The notes: generated from the letters alone by a model not told the origin. A stretch of DNA of 64,000 bases from an uncultured Ruminococcus sp. (GCA_902787825.1 CADAHS010000002.1:62001-126000), one strand, 5' to 3'. Shown: positions 33,053 through 42,678, counted from the stretch's first letter. Translations and numbers: made by a program.

Positions 33053-35200
33053 ATGAAAAAGATTCTTACACTTCTTATTGCAGGAGCAATGCTGATGGGT
33101 CTGTCGGGCTGCGGAAGCAGTTCTTCGTCAGATGACGGCTCGTCGAGCAAAACTGATTCAACGGCTTCAAGCTCACAGGCTGACAGCTCGGCTGCGGACT
33201 CGTCCTCGGAATCAGGATCCGGCAGCGACAAGAAGATCACAAAGCAGGTCTCTATGTCGGTCAAGGGCACTGACGGAAAGATGACGATCAGCCGTCCTGA
33301 AAACAAGTCTACACCGATGGGCGACAAGGGCAAATGGACTATTTTCGTTTACCTTTGCGGAACGGATCTCGAAAGCAGCGGACAGGGTTCGGCTACGGGA
33401 GATATTCAGCAGATGATGGAGGCAGAGTCGAGCGACAATGTCAGATTCGTTGTTCAGACGGGCGGAACAAAGAAATGGATCAACGAGGTGTTCAGTGCAA
33501 ACGAGGCGGAGCGCTGGATAGTACAGAATCAGGATATGCAGAAGGTCGGCTCGGTACCGCTGAAGAATATGGGCTCGAGCGAAAACCTTGCTGATTTCCT
33601 CAAGTGGGGCGTTAAGGAATACGCTTCGGAAAAGATGGGCGTTATCTTCTGGGATCACGGCGGCGGATGTATTCAGGGTGCGTGCGTTGACGAGCTCAAC
33701 GGCGGCGATACTCTCGACCTTATGGAGATAAACAGCGCATTTGCTGATGTTTATGAGGGCATGACCGACAAGTTCGAGTTCATCGGATTTGACTGTTGCC
33801 TTATGGGTACGGCTGAGGTCGCTAATATACTTGCTTCGTATGCAAGATATTTCTACGGCTCGCAGGAGACTGAGCCGGGCACAGGCTGGGACTACACTAC
33901 ATTCACAAATGCACTTGTAAAGAACCCGACCGCAAACGGTGCGGAACTCGGCAAGGTCATCGCTGACAGCTTCTACAATGAGTGTGCATCGGCACAGCAG
34001 GAAAAAGAATGCACACTTACGATAGTTGACCTTTCAAAGATGGACGATTTCGTGATAGCTTTCAATGACTTCTCAAAGAAGCTCTTTGAATCTGCAGGAA
34101 ACGACCTGAAAGCTGTTGTCAAGGGCGTGACGAGCGCTGACAACTTCGGCGGAAACAACAAGTCAGAGGGCTACACTAACATGGTCGATGTCGGCGGTAT
34201 CATTTCGCAGTGCTCAAAGACGGTTGACGGCAGTGCTGCCCTTGAGGCTCTCAAGAACTGCATCGTTTACAACAAGAACGGTGCTAACCACTCAAAGGCT
34301 TCGGGTCTTTCGGTATTCTATCCGCTGAAAGTCAACGAGCCTAAGGACTTGCAGACTTTTTCAAAGGTCACTGTCAGCCCGTATTACCTCTCGATAGTTG
34401 ATATGGTGGCTAAGGGCTTCTCGCAGAACGGATACAGCAACGCTGCTCTGTTTGACTCGGACGGAAACTGGGACAACGAGACAGAGACAGAGGGCGACGA
34501 TTACTTCAACTATGCTTCCGAAGAAGGCGGCGAAAGCAAGCTCATCACTTTTGCTGAAAAGGCAAAGCTCAGCGCTGACGGAACGTTTGGCTTCAAACTC
34601 GATGAGAGCGGAAAAGCATACACCGCAGATGTGTCTGCTGTGATACTTATGGACCTTGACGATGACAATATGGTAGAGCTCGGTCAGACGATAGATATTA
34701 ATGCTGACTGGGAGGATACCGGTGTCGTTACCGATCAGTTCGACGGTTCATGGCTCGGACTTCCCGACGGACAGCTGCTTGCTATGTATGTTGTATCGTC
34801 AGGAGAGGAAGGTGTTGTTTACACCTCACCGATATTCCTTAATGGAAAGCGCACCAACCTGAGAATAGTAAGAACGAATGAGTCGATAGTCGTTGAGGGT
34901 GCCTGGGACGGAATAGATGAGCACGGTATGGCTGCTCGTGAGATCACCAAGATCAAGGAAGGCGACAAGATCGTTCCGGCATATTTCGCTTCCGCAACGA
35001 ACAGCGACAAGACTTCCGAGCTCAAGGGCAAGGAGTATACATGGGCAAAGGATTCGGCTATCACTTTCAACACCATGCCGGCAGGTGATTATTATTACGG
35101 CTTCTGCATTGAGGACATTTTCGGTGATACGCTCACGACTGATGTTCAGGTGTTCAGGATAGCTGCGGACGGAAAGATTCAGTTCATCACTGTTGAGTAA
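33053..35200 (+). CDS. Clostripain-family (C11) cysteine peptidase lipoprotein
   Basis: 715 residues. The lipobox LSGC (C20) is followed by a Ser/Asp-rich linker (about 21-60), so the protein is tethered outside the membrane. The C11 peptidase domain has IFVYLCGTDLES, the catalytic histidine in WDHGGG (H202) and the cysteine in FDCCLMGT (C249). Clostripain-type enzymes cut after basic residues. A C-terminal beta-rich domain (about 480-715) is probably for binding. GGAGGAGCAAT precedes ATG. Monocistronic, with its own promoter and terminator. Confidence 0.9.
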   Translation: MKKILTLLIAGAMLMGLSGCGSSSSSDDGSSSKTDSTASSSQADSSAADSSSESGSGSDKKITKQVSMSVKGTDGKMTISRPENKSTPMGDKGKWTIFVYLCGTDLESSGQGSATGDIQQMMEAESSDNVRFVVQTGGTKKWINEVFSANEAERWIVQNQDMQKVGSVPLKNMGSSENLADFLKWGVKEYASEKMGVIFWDHGGGCIQGACVDELNGGDTLDLMEINSAFADVYEGMTDKFEFIGFDCCLMGTAEVANILASYARYFYGSQETEPGTGWDYTTFTNALVKNPTANGAELGKVIADSFYNECASAQQEKECTLTIVDLSKMDDFVIAFNDFSKKLFESAGNDLKAVVKGVTSADNFGGNNKSEGYTNMVDVGGIISQCSKTVDGSAALEALKNCIVYNKNGANHSKASGLSVFYPLKVNEPKDLQTFSKVTVSPYYLSIVDMVAKGFSQNGYSNAALFDSDGNWDNETETEGDDYFNYASEEGGESKLITFAEKAKLSADGTFGFKLDESGKAYTADVSAVILMDLDDDNMVELGQTIDINADWEDTGVVTDQFDGSWLGLPDGQLLAMYVVSSGEEGVVYTSPIFLNGKRTNLRIVRTNESIVVEGAWDGIDEHGMAAREITKIKEGDKIVPAYFASATNSDKTSELKGKEYTWAKDSAITFNTMPAGDYYYGFCIEDIFGDTLTTDVQVFRIAADGKIQFITVE

Positions 35201-35218
35201 GCAATATATATTCAAACC

Positions 35219-35250
35219 TGAAAGGCGTGCAGAAATGTGCGCCTTTTTTT
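35219..35250 (+). terminator. Rho-independent terminator
   Basis: AAAGGCG and CGCCTTT stem with a GTGC-containing loop, followed by seven T, 20 bp after the peptidase gene. Confidence 0.8.
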
Positions 35251-35309
35251 GTGTGTCACAAATTGTAAATGAGATATTTGTGCGGGTGAAAAAAATGACA
35301 AATGGCGCT

Positions 35310-35337
35310 TTGCTTTTCACCCGGTTTGTGGTACAAT
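35310..35337 (+). promoter_or_regulatory. Promoter of the broken lipoprotein gene
   Basis: TTGCTT (35310-35315), 16 bp, TACAAT (35332-35337). Moderate match. Confidence 0.5.
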
Positions 35338-35377
35338 TAAACACAGAGCAAGCACCAAAAACCGGAGATATGATAAA

Positions 35378-35763
35378 GTGCTGAAGAAAAAGAAGATAAT
35401 GTCTGTGATACTGGCGGCTTTGTTGATGATGTCACTAAGCTCGTGCGGCTCAAGCAGCAGTATAGGCGATGAAAAGTCGAGCGCAAGTCAGACACGTCTG
35501 ACAGCAGCTCTTCAAAGAGCAAGGAAAATGTAAAACCGACAAGGCTCACAAACAAGATGAGCGACTACGAAAATGGATATGTCAAAAAACGCAGTTTCTC
35601 GCTGCTCGACAAGGACCTGCCCGAGCCTGACATAAAGATCGGCAAGGTCATTTACACCAAAGAAAAGCAGATAGCGGATAATAACGAATGGCTCAAAAAT
35701 GGCTGGATCTCCAAGGAGGAAGCTGAGGAAGCGATCGCTAAAGCTAAGGACGAGGACTTGTAA
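35378..35763 (+). pseudogene. Frameshifted small lipoprotein gene
   Basis: GTG 35378 (after CCGGAGAT) opens KKKKIMSVILAALLMMSLSS followed by CG: a signal peptide with lipobox and a Ser-rich spacer. This frame ends at 35533. The shifted frame carries TSDSSSSKSKENVKPTRLTN and continues to DNNEWLKNGWISKEEAEEAI, ending at 35763. The Ser-rich spacer continues smoothly across the two frames near 35490-35500, so a single indel (or a sequencing error) breaks a protein of about 128 residues. Confidence 0.7.
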
Positions 35764-36040
35764 CGCCAGATTGAATAACAACAGATTTTATATCTGTTCT
35801 TTCAAATAAAGGCGATGATTCATATTTAAAATTATACATTTCTCCCGTTCCGCTGAAAGTTAGCACACCGTTTTTCAGCGACCAGCTGACATTTTCAACG
35901 CACTTGCCCGAGGTTGCGGTGCTCACCGCACTTGCGGTTATACTTGCACTCTCGCTGAATACGCCCTCCGGCAGCGCCGCAGCCGATCCGAACGCCAAAG
36001 CAAGCGACAATGTAATGCTCAACAATCTTTTCCTTATCAT
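35744..36040 (-). pseudogene. Truncated surface-protein gene (signal peptide and first LRR only)
   Basis: 98 codons: a signal peptide (MIRKRLLSITLSLALAFGSA) and the start of a BspA-type domain (VSWSLKNGVLTFSGTGEMYN and DIKSVVIQSGVTS). It stops abruptly inside the 3' end of the frameshifted lipoprotein. All later LRR and CWB2 parts are missing. It retains the conserved leader of its larger neighbours, so it is a recent deletion derivative of the same family. Confidence 0.75.
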
Positions 36041-36176
36041 ACTCCCAACTTCTTTGATTAAATGAATTACTATATTTTGCTGCTCCAGTTTAACTATAAC
36101 ATATTCCCTTGTGATTTAAAGCCTTTTTCTGATTTTTGTATACCAGCACAATTTTTACGTTCATATTTTGACACGC
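36041..36176 (-). promoter_or_regulatory. Conserved family leader, copy 1
   Basis: Minus strand: GTGTCAAAATATGAACG, then TTGTGCTGGTATACAA, then a -10-like TATAGT preceding TAAACTGGAGCA and the start codon. Nearly the same sequence lies upstream of the genes at 39258 and 42007. Confidence 0.65.
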
Positions 36177-36177
36177 A

Positions 36178-36208
36178 AAAAGCCCCCACTTTTGTGGAGG
36201 CTTTGAAG
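36178..36208 (-). terminator. Terminator of the 36211-39258 gene
   Basis: Minus strand AGCCTCCAC and GTGGGGGCT around AAAA, then TTTTTGCG. Confidence 0.75.
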
Positions 36209-36210
36209 TT

Positions 36211-39200
36211 TTATACGCTCATTTTTGCGACTTCTTTTGCAAGCTTGTCGGGTACGGCTACTGTTCCGCCGAAGATGTAGAGCTTGTTTGGTTTTTTGTT
36301 TTTCAGGAAAGATTTCTGTGCATCTCTGAGAGCGCTGTCTGCGAGAAGCAGAGGTGCTTTCTGGTTTGCTGCGAAAACTCCTCCTGCAAGTGCGTCAGGG
36401 AAATCAAGACCCTTGGCAACGCATACAGTTTTAGAGTTAAGCAGACCTGCGAAATACTTGTTTATCATCACGCAAGTTTCGTATCTCTGAGCGCCATCGA
36501 AACGCTTAACATTTTTCTTTGGCAGAGCCTTCTTGATGCTGTTTTCGATAGCTGCTGGAACTGCAACTTTACCGCCTACAATGTAGACGTTCTTAACGCT
36601 GCCCTTTACCTTGTTGAGGTAAGCGAGAATGTTGCTGTCAAGATTTTTCTTGCTTGGGTCAACGTAGAGTATCGGTGCACCCTTGAGAGCTGCGACCGGT
36701 GAGATCGAAAGTGCGTCTGCGAATGCTTTGTTTGTCGTGAAGAAAACATCTGTCGGAGCTTTTTTAGTCTTTGCCTGTAATGCCTCAGCGACTCTCTTGG
36801 AGGTCTCAAAGCAGTTACTGCCGCTAATGATCTGAGTAGTGTACTTCTTCTTCAGATCGTCAAGTGTACCCTTTTTGAGGGCTTTGTTTGTGTTTACGAT
36901 AATAACTTTCTTTGCCTTCAAGCGAGCGAGCTCAGCCTCGGTCTGCTTGGTAACGATGTTTGGATTTGCAAGCAACAACGGAGCGTTGTACGCCTTAGCA
37001 AGCGGCACTGCAATGAGTGCGTCCTGGAAGGTCATTGCGTCGGCGATTATGACTGTGTCTGAGGTCGTTTTGTGGCTTGCCTTGGAGAGCATCGCTGCAG
37101 TGTCGTAGCGGTTAGCTCCTGCGTAGCGAACGACTGCGTTTTTGACCGGTCTTGTTTCTGTTTTCTTGCAAACAGAGCAGATGCGCTTCTGGGTCGATGT
37201 GCCCTTGTCGACATTGAACGAGGTCGTAGTCCAATCGGAGAATTTGTGACCTGTCGTCTTGATTGTCTTAGTCTCGGTCTTGCCGCAGACTGAGCACTTT
37301 CTTGTCTGTGTTCCGTCTGCCTTGCAGGTCGCTTTCTTAGTGGTTGTCCAATTACTGAACTTGTGGGCAACAGTATTCGTATATTTATCCTTATAGCTGT
37401 AACCGCACTTTGTACACTTGTGCAGCGTGTAGCCTTTAGCCGAACAGGTCGGCTTTACAACTGTTGCCTTGTAGCTGTGCCCGAGCTTTGCGATAGCTGC
37501 CGTTTCGGTCTTTTTGCAAACCGAGCAAGTTCTTGTTTTTGAGCCTGCCGCCGTGCAGGTAGCTTTCTTGGCGGTTTTCCAAGTGGAGAACTTGTGGGCA
37601 ACAGTATTCGTATAGGTATCCTTATAGCTTTCACCGCATCTTGTACACTTGTGCAGGGTATAGCCCTTCGTTGTGCAATTCGGTGCTACCTCTTCAGTTA
37701 CATAGTTATGGCTCTTAGGTATTGTTTCTGTTTTTTCATGACCGCACAATTCACAAATATATTTTTTCTCACCATCTTGTGTACAGTTTGAAGGCTTTGT
37801 GCTCAAAAGCTTATATTTATGATCACATTTAATGATATTGTACTTTATGCCTTTTTCCTTAGCAAACTTCTCCGCTGCCGAGTTTTTATAACAGTTTATT
37901 GTAAGATCTTCATTTTTAACATCCTCGTTAGTTACCCTGTCTAAAACATTCCCCATTGAACGAATGTGGATATCCGTTACACTCTCGGGAATAGTAATGC
38001 TTTTCAGATTTGGGCAATCGTCAAACGCATAAATATCAATATGTTTTACATTAACGGGGATCTTGACGTTTTTCAAATAAAAATTGCTTGAAACAGAATC
38101 ATTTCCAATAGTATCAACCGTTGAAGGAATCTCAAACTGCTGGTCTCTTCCGCTGCAATACTTTATCAGTTTTGTTTGTTTCTTATCATACAGCGAATTC
38201 TTATAAGATGAAAAATATTTATTATACTTATCAACACTAATGTTCTCAAACCGAGTATAGCTGAACAATATATAAGAATCTTCCAGATTACTTAACCCTT
38301 TTCCGATCTTTAATGTTTTCAGACGATTAGCATTATGGAACACAAGTAATCCTAATGACGTTACACTGTCCGGCAGGATAAGCTCTTTGATAAAACCATT
38401 CTGAAAGAAGGCACGTCCGATGCGAGTAATGCCTTCATTTATGATTACCTTATCAAAACAAATATTCAGCTGGTTAGGCATTTCTGTTAATTGATTACCT
38501 GACTGATAACGTTGGTAATCAAATGTACTTCCAGTTCCACTTAATTCAATCGTATGATCCGGATAAAGCTTATAGGTAACATTATCCCCGCAATTACCCT
38601 TCGTATATATTTCTCTTGTATTATACTTATTGAGCTTGAAACCATTATCTTCAGCATACTTTTTAATGGCAGGACAGTTATTTACACAAAAAGAAAAATC
38701 AGAAAGTTTTGTTCTTATACCACTTTCCTTCTGGCTGTAACAGTATCCGAATGCCATATCGCCAATGCTTTGGATACTATCCGGCACTGCTATGGTTTTC
38801 ATTGATTCGCAGCAATAAAAAGCTCTTTCTCCTATTCTTTTTAACCCATCAGGCAAAACAACAGTTTCAAGGCCACCGCAATACTCAAAAGCATAATCAT
38901 CTATCTCTGTCAGAGTTTCAGGCAGATGTATTGCAACAATATATTTTTCCCAAAAGGCACCTCTTGCAATTTTAGTTACAGGCAATCCTCCTATATGATC
39001 GGGAACATATATATATACCCCTTCGTGTCCAAAAATTGAGGATCCGGTAATTGCGATCTCATTGTTCTCAACACGATATAATAGATCATATGAACTTGAA
39101 CCATTACCAACTTCAAAAGACCAATACTTATCCTCAGTTTGAGCAGCACTTGCGTAAATGCTCGCAGACTCAGCAAACGTGCTCCGCGGCAACATCGCCG

Positions 39201-39258
39201 CACTGCCAAAGGTCATACAGACTGCAAGTGCAACGCTCAATAGTTTTTTACATTTCAT
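36211..39258 (-). CDS. Large secreted surface protein: LRRs, CxxC repeats and CWB2 domains
   Basis: 1015 residues from ATG 39258 (TTGGAGG precedes; the open frame extends 65 codons further upstream without support). A signal peptide (MKCKKLLSVALAVCMTFGSA) is followed by LRR_5 repeats with CGDNVTYKLYPD-type strands (about 40-480). Then come five or six repeats of about 40 residues with the pattern CT-x3-GYTLHKCTRCG and ATC-x7-R-x-CSVCKKTE (about 490-720), which look zinc-ribbon-like or disulfide-paired. Three CWB2 modules end the protein (about 735-1015), with RYAGANRYDTA and FPDALAGGVFAA. Probable wall-attached adhesin. Confidence 0.88.
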   Translation of the reverse strand: MKCKKLLSVALAVCMTFGSAAMLPRSTFAESASIYASAAQTEDKYWSFEVGNGSSSYDLLYRVENNEIAITGSSIFGHEGVYIYVPDHIGGLPVTKIARGAFWEKYIVAIHLPETLTEIDDYAFEYCGGLETVVLPDGLKRIGERAFYCCESMKTIAVPDSIQSIGDMAFGYCYSQKESGIRTKLSDFSFCVNNCPAIKKYAEDNGFKLNKYNTREIYTKGNCGDNVTYKLYPDHTIELSGTGSTFDYQRYQSGNQLTEMPNQLNICFDKVIINEGITRIGRAFFQNGFIKELILPDSVTSLGLLVFHNANRLKTLKIGKGLSNLEDSYILFSYTRFENISVDKYNKYFSSYKNSLYDKKQTKLIKYCSGRDQQFEIPSTVDTIGNDSVSSNFYLKNVKIPVNVKHIDIYAFDDCPNLKSITIPESVTDIHIRSMGNVLDRVTNEDVKNEDLTINCYKNSAAEKFAKEKGIKYNIIKCDHKYKLLSTKPSNCTQDGEKKYICELCGHEKTETIPKSHNYVTEEVAPNCTTKGYTLHKCTRCGESYKDTYTNTVAHKFSTWKTAKKATCTAAGSKTRTCSVCKKTETAAIAKLGHSYKATVVKPTCSAKGYTLHKCTKCGYSYKDKYTNTVAHKFSNWTTTKKATCKADGTQTRKCSVCGKTETKTIKTTGHKFSDWTTTSFNVDKGTSTQKRICSVCKKTETRPVKNAVVRYAGANRYDTAAMLSKASHKTTSDTVIIADAMTFQDALIAVPLAKAYNAPLLLANPNIVTKQTEAELARLKAKKVIIVNTNKALKKGTLDDLKKKYTTQIISGSNCFETSKRVAEALQAKTKKAPTDVFFTTNKAFADALSISPVAALKGAPILYVDPSKKNLDSNILAYLNKVKGSVKNVYIVGGKVAVPAAIENSIKKALPKKNVKRFDGAQRYETCVMINKYFAGLLNSKTVCVAKGLDFPDALAGGVFAANQKAPLLLADSALRDAQKSFLKNKKPNKLYIFGGTVAVPDKLAKEVAKMSV

Positions 39259-39395
39259 ATACCAAACCTCCAATTTGATTAAATGTGTTACCATTTTTTG
39301 TTTTTTCAGCTTAACTATAGCACATTTTTCCGAAAAATTAAAGTGCATTTCTAAAAATTGTATACCTGCACAAATTTTCCGTTCATAATTTGGCA
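39259..39395 (-). promoter_or_regulatory. Conserved family leader, copy 2
   Basis: Minus strand: TATGAACGGAAAATTTGTGC directly followed by AGGTATACAA, then TATAGTTAAGCTG and TTGGAGG. It shares order and spacing with copies 1 and 3. Confidence 0.65.
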
Positions 39396-39399
39396 CACA

Positions 39400-39428
39400 A
39401 AAAAGCTCCCACGATCGTGAGAGCTTTT
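39400..39428 (-). terminator. Terminator of the 39434-42007 gene
   Basis: Minus strand AAAGCTCTCACGATCGTGGG then AGCTTTTTT. The stem-loop is directly followed by the leader of the next family member. Confidence 0.75.
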
Positions 39429-39433
39429 GTTCG

Positions 39434-42007
39434 TCATATGCTGTTCTTTGCAATGTCTGTTATGTGATCATCGGGAACTGCGTTTGTTCCGCCGAATGTG
39501 GTGATGCTGTCTGCGCTTTTTGCTTTCAGATAGGCTTTTTGCTCATCAAGCAGGTTCGGGGACTTTGCAAGCCCGTTGATAAGAAACAGCGGTGCTTTGT
39601 TCTTTGCGGCGTAAACTCCGCCTGCAAGAGCATCCGGGAAATCCATTCCCGTTGCGACACAGATCTTTTCGCCTGTGAGAACGTCAGAGAACTTCTTGTT
39701 GACCTCAACACAGGTCAGGAATCTGGTGCTGCCTGCAACTCTCGCTGCCTTTGAAAGTCCAAGTGCTTTAGCTGCCTTTGATGCCATATCATTGCTGATA
39801 ACGCCTGTTCCGCCGATAACATATGCGTTCTTTACGCTGCCTGTTTTCTTGAGCTTTGCAAGGTATGCGGCTGTATCTGCGTTCAGCTCGCCTTTGGTCG
39901 TGAGGTAGATTATCGGAGCGTTCTTTGCTGCGGCAATTCCTCCGACTGAGAGTGCATCGGCATAGTTCAGACCGTAAACGAAGAACACGTCTGTCGGCTT
40001 TTGATTCAACTTTTCAGCGATCGCTGTCGCAGTGCCGAACCTTGTTTTGCCTGCGATACGCTCGGTTTTGAGCTTGTTGGTTTTAAGCGTCTTTTCGACC
40101 TTTTCGCTTATCGCACTTGTGCCGCCGAGAATGATGACTTTTTTCGCACCAAGGCGGTTGATCTCTGCAAGGGTAACGTCGGGGAGAGTGTCCTTTGCGG
40201 TCAGCAGGATCGGAGCATTGAGCTTTGTTGCAAGCGGCACGCCTGCAAGTGCGTCAGCGTAGTTCAGACCGAATGCGAGAATGACCGTGTCAGCCTTGTC
40301 AAACGAAGCCTTTGAGATCTCGACAGCGGTCAGGAAGCGGTTAGAGCCGGCGAGGCGGGTAACAGCGTTTTCGACTGTTCTTGTGATCGTTGCACCGCAG
40401 ACAGTGCACTTACCCGACTGAGTAATTGTGTTTTTCTTCAAGTTATAAGAGATGCTTCTCCAATCGTCGATAGAATGGTCAATTTTCTCAATTACTTTTT
40501 TCGTTCTGCTTAATTCTTTGTGACAGCCTTTACAATAAATGACTTCATCATAAGAACCTTCTTCTATACATGTAGCACTTTTAACATTCTCAGAAACCGC
40601 TTGATCTGGTTCGTGGTCGATCTTATCTGTCTTGGTATCTGTGTATTGTTTTCCGCAGCGTGAGCACTTGTGTAGCGTGTAGCCTTCCTTTGTACAGGTA
40701 GGTGGAACAACAGTTTCTACATAATTATGTCCCAATGCAGGGACATAATTATCCTTGTATGTATCCGAACATCTTGAGCACTTATGCTCGGTATAGCCGT
40801 CCTTTGTGCAGGTCGGGTCTACGATCGATGCTGAATAATCATGCCCCAGTTTTTTGACCTTGGGCTTTTCAGTCTTTCCGCAGGCTGTGCAGTATCTGAG
40901 TTTTTCGCCGTCTGTGGTACAAGTCGCTTTGGTGATAGTTTCCCAGTCAGACCACTGATGACCTGTTGCAGGAACAACTATTTGTTCCTCTGTAAGCATA
41001 TTTGTTGCATGGTTATCAGTGTAGTACTCATCTTCGTTATACACCCAATATTCCTTATTTCCTGGTTCTAAACAAGTTGGCTTTTTAGCATCGACTTTTT
41101 TTACATCTATGAGTTCATACTCAATATTACAGTTCTTTGAGTATACTTGACCTACTGAATCCTTGAAACAGCTTATTTTATATTCAGGATCTCTTTGTGT
41201 AAACTGATTATATCCATTCTTTTTATACAAATAATAGCCAAATGCATATTCTTTTATAGAGGTAACACTTTTGGGTATAATAATATGTTTTAATTTATAG
41301 CAATTATAAAAAGCACGAAAGCCAATATACTCTAAGCCATCTTCCAAAGTAACGCTGTTAATGCTCATACTGGCAAACCAATGATAATAGTTTCCCTCGA
41401 ATGATTCAGTAACTAAATGATAGCCTACAGGTGTTGGAGTATCATTATTTCCTCTGTTAACATAGCTTTCGGCTCTAGCAAAGGAATATGCACCAATTGA
41501 TTTTACACTCCCAGGGATTGCAACACTCTTTATGCTGTAACAATCAAAAAACGCATAATTACCAATGTTAGTTAATCCATTGGGGAATGCTATGCTTGTT
41601 AGGGCATTACAATTATAAAATGCATAATTACCAATATTTTTTACACCAGAACCGATTGTAACACCGGAGAGATTTGTGCAATTATTAAATGCATTATCTG
41701 CAATACTTGTTATTGTATCAGGAATTATTACTTTGGCTATGTTCTTGTTCCCCTTGAAGATAGTCCCAAAGCTAACAACATCTTTATCTTCAAACGAACT
41801 GGGAATAGTAACCGTTCCTCCGCCTCCATTGTATTTGGTCAGACTTATCGTGTTATCATCAAGTACAACATATTCCCAATCACCGTCTGAAACCGCACTC
41901 GCCGTTATGCTCGTACTCTCTCTGAAAACGCTCTCGGGCAACATCGCCGCACTGCCAAAGGTCATGCAGACCGCAAGTGCAACGCTCAATAGTTTTTTAC
42001 ATTTCAT
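39434..42007 (-). CDS. Secreted surface protein: LRRs, CxxC repeats and CWB2 domains
   Basis: 857 residues. Its signal peptide is almost identical to that of the 36211 gene (MKCKKLLSVALAVCMTFGSA). LRR_5 repeats run about 40-290 (NNCTNLSGVTIGSGVKNIGN type). CxxC repeats of the GYTEHKCSRCSDTYKDNY type run about 310-540. Three CWB2 modules run about 560-857, with RLAGSNRFLTAVE and FPDALAGGVYAA. GGGAGGTTTGATCT precedes ATG. Paralog of the two other large surface genes; probable adhesin anchored to wall polymer. Confidence 0.88.
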   Translation of the reverse strand: MKCKKLLSVALAVCMTFGSAAMLPESVFRESTSITASAVSDGDWEYVVLDDNTISLTKYNGGGGTVTIPSSFEDKDVVSFGTIFKGNKNIAKVIIPDTITSIADNAFNNCTNLSGVTIGSGVKNIGNYAFYNCNALTSIAFPNGLTNIGNYAFFDCYSIKSVAIPGSVKSIGAYSFARAESYVNRGNNDTPTPVGYHLVTESFEGNYYHWFASMSINSVTLEDGLEYIGFRAFYNCYKLKHIIIPKSVTSIKEYAFGYYLYKKNGYNQFTQRDPEYKISCFKDSVGQVYSKNCNIEYELIDVKKVDAKKPTCLEPGNKEYWVYNEDEYYTDNHATNMLTEEQIVVPATGHQWSDWETITKATCTTDGEKLRYCTACGKTEKPKVKKLGHDYSASIVDPTCTKDGYTEHKCSRCSDTYKDNYVPALGHNYVETVVPPTCTKEGYTLHKCSRCGKQYTDTKTDKIDHEPDQAVSENVKSATCIEEGSYDEVIYCKGCHKELSRTKKVIEKIDHSIDDWRSISYNLKKNTITQSGKCTVCGATITRTVENAVTRLAGSNRFLTAVEISKASFDKADTVILAFGLNYADALAGVPLATKLNAPILLTAKDTLPDVTLAEINRLGAKKVIILGGTSAISEKVEKTLKTNKLKTERIAGKTRFGTATAIAEKLNQKPTDVFFVYGLNYADALSVGGIAAAKNAPIIYLTTKGELNADTAAYLAKLKKTGSVKNAYVIGGTGVISNDMASKAAKALGLSKAARVAGSTRFLTCVEVNKKFSDVLTGEKICVATGMDFPDALAGGVYAAKNKAPLFLINGLAKSPNLLDEQKAYLKAKSADSITTFGGTNAVPDDHITDIAKNSI

Positions 42008-42150
42008 AGATCAAACCTCCCATTTAATTAAATAAATTACCATATTTTGTTGCTCCAGTTTAACTATAACATATTTTGCCGAGAACTTAAAGTGTTTTTC
42101 TAATTTTTGTATACCTGCACAAATTTTCCGTTCATATTTTGACACGCAAA
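42008..42150 (-). promoter_or_regulatory. Conserved family leader, copy 3
   Basis: Minus strand: GTGTCAAAATATGAACGG, TTTGTGCAGGTATACAAA, then TTAAGT, 16 bp, TATAGT as a plausible -35/-10 pair, TAAACTGGAGCA and the start codon. Matches copies 1 and 2 over most of its length. Confidence 0.65.
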
Positions 42151-42169
42151 AATCCCCCGCTTTTGCACA

Positions 42170-42205
42170 AAAAGATCCGCCCGATTTTCCTGGACGGATC
42201 ATTTT
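42170..42205 (-). terminator. Terminator of the Rrf2 gene
   Basis: GATCCG (42174-42179) and CGGATC (42195-42200), followed on the minus strand by TTTTTGTG. Confidence 0.65.
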
Positions 42206-42232
42206 AACTGCGATAACGGACAAGATAAGGTC

Positions 42233-42649
42233 TCAGATCCTGCTTTGCTCTACCAGATCGGCAAGCGTGATGTTATCCACAACATCATTGATCGCTTCAA
42301 ACAGCTTTTTCCACACGCCAAGTGTAACACAGCTTTCGGCACGGGGACAATTATTCGGCTCATATTCAAGGCACGACACAGGGGCAAGACTGCCTTCGGT
42401 GAGGCGCAGGATCATTCCTACGGTATACTCCTGAGGTTCTTTAGTGAGCATATATCCGCCGCCTGAACCCCTTACACTTCTGACAAAGCCTGCACGGCTA
42501 AGAACTGATATTATCTGTTCAAGATACTTTACGCTTATTTCCTGCCTTTGAGAAATGTCTTTAAGTGCGATATACTTACCCTTTTCACACAACGCAAGAT
42601 CCAGCATCAGACGCAGTGCATATCTGCCTTTTGTTGATATTTTCAACAC
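42233..42649 (-). CDS. Rrf2-family regulator with Fe-S-type cysteines
   Basis: 138 residues. A winged helix-turn-helix (about 1-80) reads LKISTKGRYALRLMLDLALC and VRGSGGGYML. Three cysteines in SCLEYEPNNCPRAESC (spacing C-x7-C-x5-C) lie where IscR-like proteins bind a [2Fe-2S] cluster. It could sense Fe-S or redox status and control the nearby suf and sulfur genes. The start is probably GTG 42649 after AAAGGACTGA. It has its own perfect promoter and is separate from the cysK-metY unit. Confidence 0.88.
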   Translation of the reverse strand: MLKISTKGRYALRLMLDLALCEKGKYIALKDISQRQEISVKYLEQIISVLSRAGFVRSVRGSGGGYMLTKEPQEYTVGMILRLTEGSLAPVSCLEYEPNNCPRAESCVTLGVWKKLFEAINDVVDNITLADLVEQSRI

Positions 42650-42678
42650 AACTCAGTCCTTTCTTATATATTACTTTT

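Noticed and set aside
36211-39453. 65-codon N-terminal extension of the large surface protein
   Set aside because: The strong TTGGAGG and a standard signal peptide start at 39258; the extension runs through the promoter and conserved leader.
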